This document shows positions 43,232 to 48,545 of a stretch of 48,545 bases of DNA, in pieces. A model generated the notes under the pieces. The model was not told the DNA's origin. It saw only the letters and a program-made list of their open reading frames with translations, and did not search any database. Both the position numbers and the translations under genes were made by a program. The stretch comes from Gymnopus androsaceus JB14. Its lineage: Eukaryota > Basidiomycota > Agaricomycetes > Agaricales > Omphalotaceae. The stretch covers positions 1 to 48,545 of the forward strand of contig ML769811.1 of assembly GCA_009733575.1 (NCBI GenBank), in the 5' to 3' direction. Within the stretch, counting starts at the first letter, position 1. Each line of letters opens with the position of its first letter.

Positions 43232-45790
43232 TCAAAGATGGGAGTACTTGCGCTCAAGAAATGCGAGTACCCTTATGAGTAGCATACTTGCCTCTTGGCA
43301 TTCTGTCCGTAACTCCACCAACTCTGTCTCGTGCAACAGCTCGTTCTGCTGTTCGAGTGTCAGCTTGTCTGGAGCATTTGTATCTCTGCCCAGCTGCAGC
43401 TGTAACTTTATTGCAAAGTACATGGACAATAGTCCTGAGTTATTAATGCAAAGTAACAGGATAACTATCCAGCCCTGTAAGATTTGAACTTTGTAATATC
43501 CGTAGAGGCTGAATGAGGCATCGGGGGAAAAAATGGACAAAATTTTCGAGCCTTGCGCATAACATGACCCTGACCTGCACTGCCAAACCCTAGTTTTACC
43601 CTGACTATCCATAACCCTAATAATCCCTAACCTCAATATCCCCAACCCTAAACCTTCTACTGCAGATAGCGGGGCAAGCCCTGCAACCCAGACTTTGTCC
43701 TCAACCCCTAACCTTAACCTATGTGGACCAGGTTAGGGTTAGCTAAAGCTAACCCTAACCCTAACTAATCCTGAAGACCACTGTGGACCAGATTAGGGTT
43801 AGCTTTAGCTAACCCTAATCTAACTCTTTCTTGTCACATGATACTCCAGAGCACTGTATGGACCAGGTTAGGGTTAGCTGAAGCTAACCCTAACCCTAAC
43901 ACTTCCATTGATCACATGCTATTCATATTTTTCTGATTTGAATATTGATATCTTATCTTAACCCTAACCCTACCCTAACCTCGTCCTAACATACCCTATT
44001 GTACTCCTAATAGTACTATATATGTACTAGTAAAGAATTGTAGTTTAGGTATAGTTTAGAAAGGCTGGATAGTTGCCCTGTTACTTTGCATTAAGTACTT
44101 AGGGATGTTGCGCAGATACTTTGCATTGTTACCACAACCACTGGTGCTCTGCCTGCAGAGATGGCGACGGTTGCCTGAGGGACAGTCAAACCAGATCGCG
44201 GAAAAACTGAGAAAATCAACTTAATTGCATGAGATCTATTGTGTACTCATCTTGTTGACATCTATTTGACACAGCGGGAAGATCGAGAGTGAGTGTCCGC
44301 GAGCAATAGTTGTTCTACATGTTCATTAGTACGTAGTCTGATTCAAATGAATGGTACTCACAAAAAAATGGCCGATTTTGGATGATGTATCATGAGCATC
44401 TTGAGTGTGTCTTTGCCCATTTGCACGGCAGCCTTGTTTCCCTGCGAGGCACGGTAATCGTAGGAATTGAGAGGTTCTACAGGAAGATCATCAATAACAG
44501 GTGATAGCATTAAAAGTATCTTGATGACATTACCTTGGAACCCTGCTACTACCGAAAGCTGCTTCAGCATCCAATTGTAGGCATTGAATTTCGGTGCAAG
44601 TGTAGGCAATATCTCGTATCCAGATTCAGTTTGGACCTCCTTTCGAAGAATGACCATCTTCTTGACTTCTGGACGAGTGAAAAGTCTATCCTAGATGTTG
44701 GAGGACTCTCCGGGCACATAATCTCCTCGATAGACCCAACGTGAACAAAGATATTGTCCTCCAGAGCCAATGGCCAGCAGTGGGAGCACAACACAGGTAA
44801 TGCAATTCCTTGGCCTTCATTTCGGGCTTAAAGATCAGTTCTTGGTAAATTCTCTCAACATCGCGGTAACCCTTGACAAGGTTTACGCGTATCTTCACCA
44901 GGAGCCAGGGACGCGACTTGTTCATAATGTTGGGGACAAGATAGAAAGTAAAGTCACCCCAAGTGAGAGCTTCGTTAGATCCAACATAGCAGGATGACTC
45001 TACTATAGCGCCAAGTCTTGCTGCCGAGCTCGTTGAGAAGGGAACGAGGAATGCCATTTGGGTCTGCATCCGGTTGGTTCGGAAGACTTTCTTCGCAGTA
45101 TAGACTGCTTCCTGAATCAAGCGTAAACACTGAGGTTCGACTGCATGGGTTGCTCTTCGAGCCGAGGAGAGAGGAACTACGTCGAGGAGCTCTTGAGATA
45201 GAATATAGGACCAGATTTGAAGGCTGGTAGTCTTTGGGAATAACGACAGTTGGCATATCGAGCCCAAAGGGCCATGAAAGTAGTCATGTATCCTTTGAGA
45301 GTTGACCTGCGAATGAATTCGGAGCTGACGAGCTTCAATGGCTAGACACAGATACCGAGCAAAACCTTTCACGTAGGCTGCAACAAGGAAATTAGACATT
45401 TTTCGTTGAAAAAGTAAAGAAAACGCACCTAGTGGAGGCAGTGGTGTACCGATGACAATTTCCGTGGCTTCCGTCTTTTCCCCTTCCGACTCGAGCTGCG
45501 GAGCATAGTTTGCATAGTGTCGTTTAATGATTGCATGAGCCCGAAGAGTTGGACATGTGAGTCGTTGTAGTGAAAAGACTCGAGATTGGCTTTGTAAAGG
45601 AGTTGATATTTAGGAGTTTTGAGGCGGGCCTGCAGGACATCTGAGCCAGACTTTCTACCTGACGTCCTGAGCCTCGAAGGATGAAAGGTAAGATTACATC
45701 GCGGAAGGTCGACTGAGACTTTACCTGATCCAATGAAGGCCTTCAGTCTCGTCCAGTCGCCATAAACGAGGTTCTACTTTAGCCCATAAT
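43232..45790 (-). pseudogene. FluG/DUF3435-type tyrosine recombinase, interrupted
   Basis: The minus strand reads, in order, LLYKANLESFHYNDSHVQLF, an intron (GTGCGT...TTGCAG), AYVKGFARYLCLAIEARQLR, SQRIHDYFHGPLG, then the core RMQTQMAFLVPFSTSSAARL followed by GAIVES and NEALTWGDFTFYLVPN, then VKGYR and LALEDNIF. Next, YDYRASQGNKAAVQM and MLMIHHPKSAIF precede an intron (about 44361 to 44315, with TACTAAT branch site) and NYCSRTLTLDLPAV. It ends with a coiled-coil-like tail DTNAPDKLTLEQQNELLHET. These blocks match the FluG-domain (DUF3435) family; in moulds related proteins are the captains of Starship elements. Arg in AARLGAI, Y-x-x-R and the Tyr in NYCSRT would be catalytic. A telomere-repeat element interrupts the last exon. 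Confidence 0.72.
43391..44146. mobile_element. Telomere-repeat inverted-repeat element, copy 2
   Basis: Same borders as copy 1 (CAGCTGCAGCTGTAAC ... CCACAACCACTGGTG) and its own perfect 7-bp duplication CTCTGCC (43384-43390 and 44147-44153). It is 756 bp against 798 bp; most of the difference is in the CCCTAA runs. It lies in the last exon of the DUF3435-type gene; deleting it with one duplication rejoins that exon in frame (S-A-G-R-D-T). Confidence 0.92.
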
Positions 45791-46483
45791 CCACGTTCAG
45801 CAGTCAGCATCAGCGTCCACTCGTATAGACGAGAGACCTGTCAACAGTTTTCTCGGCTGTCCAAACTCACGATCAGCAATCGTTTTCAACCACAAAGGTA
45901 TCTCTTACAGATCCAAAATATTCTGTCGTAGTCGTTGCGCCATTCAGTAATTCTGGTAACAATTTTTGACTGTTCGTTCCCGACCTGTATGCTGAAACAA
46001 GCGCAGGCAATTCTCTGACCTATAGTACGACTATCTTGAACTAAACTAGGATCGATATTGGTCTTCTCCACCCTGAGGTTGAGTACTGCTTAGCCAATTG
46101 TAGGATATCCAGGATCTATGTAAAGTAATCATTGATATAGAGAAGAAGAAGAAGAAGAAGTCACAACAGCGATGAGAATGAGAGATTTTTTTCATATGGC
46201 TCATTCAAAAGCTACATTCGTCAAGATAAAAAAGCGAAGAAGGCTGAAGGAAGAGAAAAGAAGTTTTATACGAAACGGTACACGTCGATATAAGACGCAA
46301 CGCAACATCGCTTTTGACCAGCACGGATAAGGACATACAACTTCGCTGGAGCATCGGAGCAATATAGATTCATTCCTATTGTAATATACAAATGGAGATG
46401 TCCTTGGCCCGGTTTACAGTTCATTGAGAGATCTAAAGCAAGAAATGGGTGCGTGAAGCCCCAAACCAAAGAATACTATTGCA
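45791..46483. other. No gene recognised between recombinase and Tnp2 genes
   Basis: Contains a short (AGA)n microsatellite at 46141-46160. Minus-strand frames here may be 5' exons of the DUF3435-type gene or 3' sequence of the Tnp2 gene but show no motif. Confidence 0.3.
46141..46160. repeat. (AGA)n microsatellite, 20 bp
   Basis: Uninterrupted AGA repeat followed by G/TCACAACAG. Non-coding. Confidence 0.9.
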
Positions 46484-48545
46484 TCAATTCTGCGAGAAAG
46501 AAGTCAGTGAACAGGGCCCAAGAACGATAATATTACCTACCCTTGATAGAGTAAGTATGACTGCACGATCACCCGAACAGTCATAACGTGCGACATGCGA
46601 CAAGATACTTGAAGCAGGAACTACATCCAGAGGACTGTCGCTCATTTTCGACGAGTACATCTTGGCGAAAAACCACGGGTACCGCCTAAACGGATCATAC
46701 TTGTGTGGAGGTAGTGGTTCCTGACGCTGTATGTAGAGGATTGCGTGGCCCTGTTGTATGTCGATTCGTTGAATGCTGCCGACAACCACCTCAGTACTAG
46801 ATGGAGAAGGATAAAATTTAACAAGGCTGTTCCCGAGGTGGGTTTGAGCTCGTGAGTAGTTGACACCATTATCAGTATAGTGTGCACAATCAGAGGAGTT
46901 CAATGATGGAGATGCTTGTGGCTCTTCCTGGCCTAAAAGCTGCTGCTGTGCAGATTTGAAAGACTTGTTGAAAAGAGTCTTCAATGCTCGCACAAGTTCA
47001 GGACAATCTTTTCGATTGAGCCAGCGTCGAAGATTAGCACCCTTCACAAATGATTTGGCGAGGGTGGCTTCCATTTCACCTGTGATAATAGTTAGATTAT
47101 AACAAGTAGAAATAGGATAAAAGTCGGATCATACCTCCAATGTGATTATTTGTGTTAACTTTCTGAATCGTACCAATCAAGCGCTCAAATGGGAAGCACC
47201 ACCACGAGATGACAGGCCCAAAAAGAATAAGAAAGTCATATAGGTGGAATGCAACATGAACATTGGTTCGATTTTGGTGTGCCTTTGTATGAGGGTGAAC
47301 CTCATGCAGACCGTCCACCCACTGTTTGAGGAGACTCCGAAACGCGGTTGCCCTTGCAAGGGTCATGGTATAACGGCAAAGAAGGTCTGTGGCCTGGAAT
47401 AACGCCATGGTATGATCGAGGACTTTCAGAAAATGAGATCCTTCCACCGGAGCTTCTTGGTTCACCTCCCCCCAGAGCAGAACCAATGCAATGGGCAGAT
47501 AGATGGTGCTGAGTGTTCTCCATTCATCAGCCTTGATGGTACCCGCATTTGCGTCACAGTAGTTGTGGGGTACATGATTAATCCAACCACCAGGCCTCGT
47601 CAGTGTTCTGATCACTTCCTGTATAAATTTGATAGTATCTGCGTTGACAACCCGCAGACTAAAATGTACATCTCCTGAAGGGGAACGGGGCATCTGGCGT
47701 CGCTATAAGTAATGTGTTAGTTGTCTCAACAAAATGCAATGAATATAGGTCAGCATACCCAGTTCAGAAGAAGCTCTATAAAATGCGCTTTGAATTTTGC
47801 CACGATCTCAATATTTCGCCCATTTCTAACCGTGGAAATCAGTGGTTGGGAGATTAAGCAATGTGCTAATGTAAGGAGCAAGTTTGCAGGTATGGAGCTT
47901 CTTGACAAAGGAGTCTTTATCAAGACAATGATGACCTTCACACTCAAAAGGGCGTTGGAGAATCTCATGGATATCAGTGACCTGCTCTTCATCATCCTCG
48001 CTCAATTTGTATTTTTGTTGCACGTTTGAATTGTATTTCATGTCATATATGGGCCAGGGATATGCAAATGCCGTACTGAACTCAACAGTCTCCTTGGTCT
48101 TAGCAGTTGCACTATTGAGTCGTAATACATGGCGGCAGTGATAATGAACAAGACCTTCCAAGATACAATGCATGCTATCAACAACAAGCATACATGTTGG
48201 GTTCCAGTAAGGTAAACGCCATAATTCTGACCATCGAACTCCATGTGCTTCAAATAAGGTTTGTCGTTCCTTCTGACTTCCAGCATCGCGATAAGCCTCG
48301 GCTTGCTTGCGCAGTATTGCTGGATCTTTTAATCCCCAGTTCAGAAAGTCTGTTCGATATGTTCGATTCACGAACCAAAAAGCTTGCACACTGTACACAA
48401 CCAATGTGCTGACCATCAGCAGCACGACTATCTTTCGGCTAAGCTAGATATCTGCGGCAGAACAATGAATCCTAGCTTCTGTTACGTAACAAAACATGGT
48501 CAATAAGAGAACTATAGTGAGCCCGAGCTGATAGTTAAAATCTAC
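46484..48545 (-). pseudogene. Plavaka/Tnp2-type (CACTA-related) transposase, 5' end outside window
   Basis: Reading leftward from the edge: a cysteine pair GCVQC, then AYRDAGSQKERQTLFEAHGV and RWSELWRLPYWNPTCMLVVD with SMHCILEGLVHYHCRHVLRL, an acidic linker, RPGGWINHVPHNYCDANAGT and IKADEWRTLSTIYLPIALVL, a middle ending FGPVISWWCFPFERLIGTIQ, then FVKGANLRRWLNRKDCPELV and a stop at 46484. The blocks WxELxRLPYWxP, VVDSMH, KADEWR and WWxFPFERLIG are the hallmark of basidiomycete Plavaka-like transposases (DDE superfamily, CACTA-related). A frame shift near 48370 and open but discontinuous frames with introns near 47700-47825 and 47075-47097 suggest light decay. The 5' part lies beyond the right edge. 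Confidence 0.82.

Noticed and set aside
47412..47678. 88-codon plus-strand ORF
   Set aside because: Antisense to the Tnp2-type transposase exon, which has clear family blocks.

Overview
The window looks like a transposon-crowded stretch of a filamentous basidiomycete (Agaricomycete-type) nuclear genome. Its genes carry many short introns (45-70 bp) with canonical GT...AG ends. The mobile elements belong to families typical of mushroom-forming fungi: KDZ, Plavaka/Tnp2, Tc1 with an intron, a DIRS/Ngaro-like YR retroelement, Ty1/copia, hAT, and a FluG/DUF3435 recombinase. Only four host-type genes look intact or nearly so. Most of the rest is broken transposon.

Layout. 0.4-5.6 kb: a decayed KDZ transposase gene is split by a Tc1 element (1063-3328), which is itself split by an 0.8-kb non-autonomous element loaded with telomere-like TTAGGG/CCCTAA hairpins (1565-2362). 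6.4-7.7 kb: a poorly understood minus-strand ORF set. 7.9-13.3 kb: small inverted-repeat elements, a copia gag remnant and repeat debris. 13.7-18.15 kb: a head-to-tail minus-strand pair, an FAD monooxygenase followed by a cytochrome P450. 18.4-21.9 kb: palindromes and a possible solo LTR. 21.9-24.03 kb: a complete seven-exon acyl-CoA oxidase/dehydrogenase-like gene whose exons splice in frame to 580 aa and end in a peroxisomal-type tripeptide. 25.3-26.3 kb: a broken unknown ORF. 27.2-32.2 kb: a gag / reverse transcriptase-RNase H / tyrosine recombinase retroelement. 33.0-34.65 kb: inverted arrays of CCTGAGG-like repeats. 35-38.6 kb: remnants of a hAT transposase and an Upf1/NFX1-type helicase, plus the start of a small intron-containing gene. 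39.5-42.85 kb: a 2.6-kb palindromic fold-back element, invaded by a smaller inverted-repeat element, sitting inside the P-loop of a tyrosine-phosphatase-like gene. 43.2-45.8 kb: a FluG/DUF3435-type tyrosine recombinase gene, interrupted by a second copy of the telomere-repeat element. 46.5 kb to the right edge: a Plavaka/Tnp2-type transposase running out of the window.

The most notable result is the pair of telomere-repeat elements. Each copy has the same borders and its own perfect 7-bp target duplication, and removing the first copy restores the reading frame of the Tc1 transposase. The fold-back element has the same kind of signature (CA...TG ends, 7-bp duplication). The monooxygenase/P450 pair looks like part of a tailoring module of secondary metabolism, but no core synthase lies in the window. 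All coordinates, splice joins and repeat borders were read by eye; family assignments rest on recognised motifs, not on searches.
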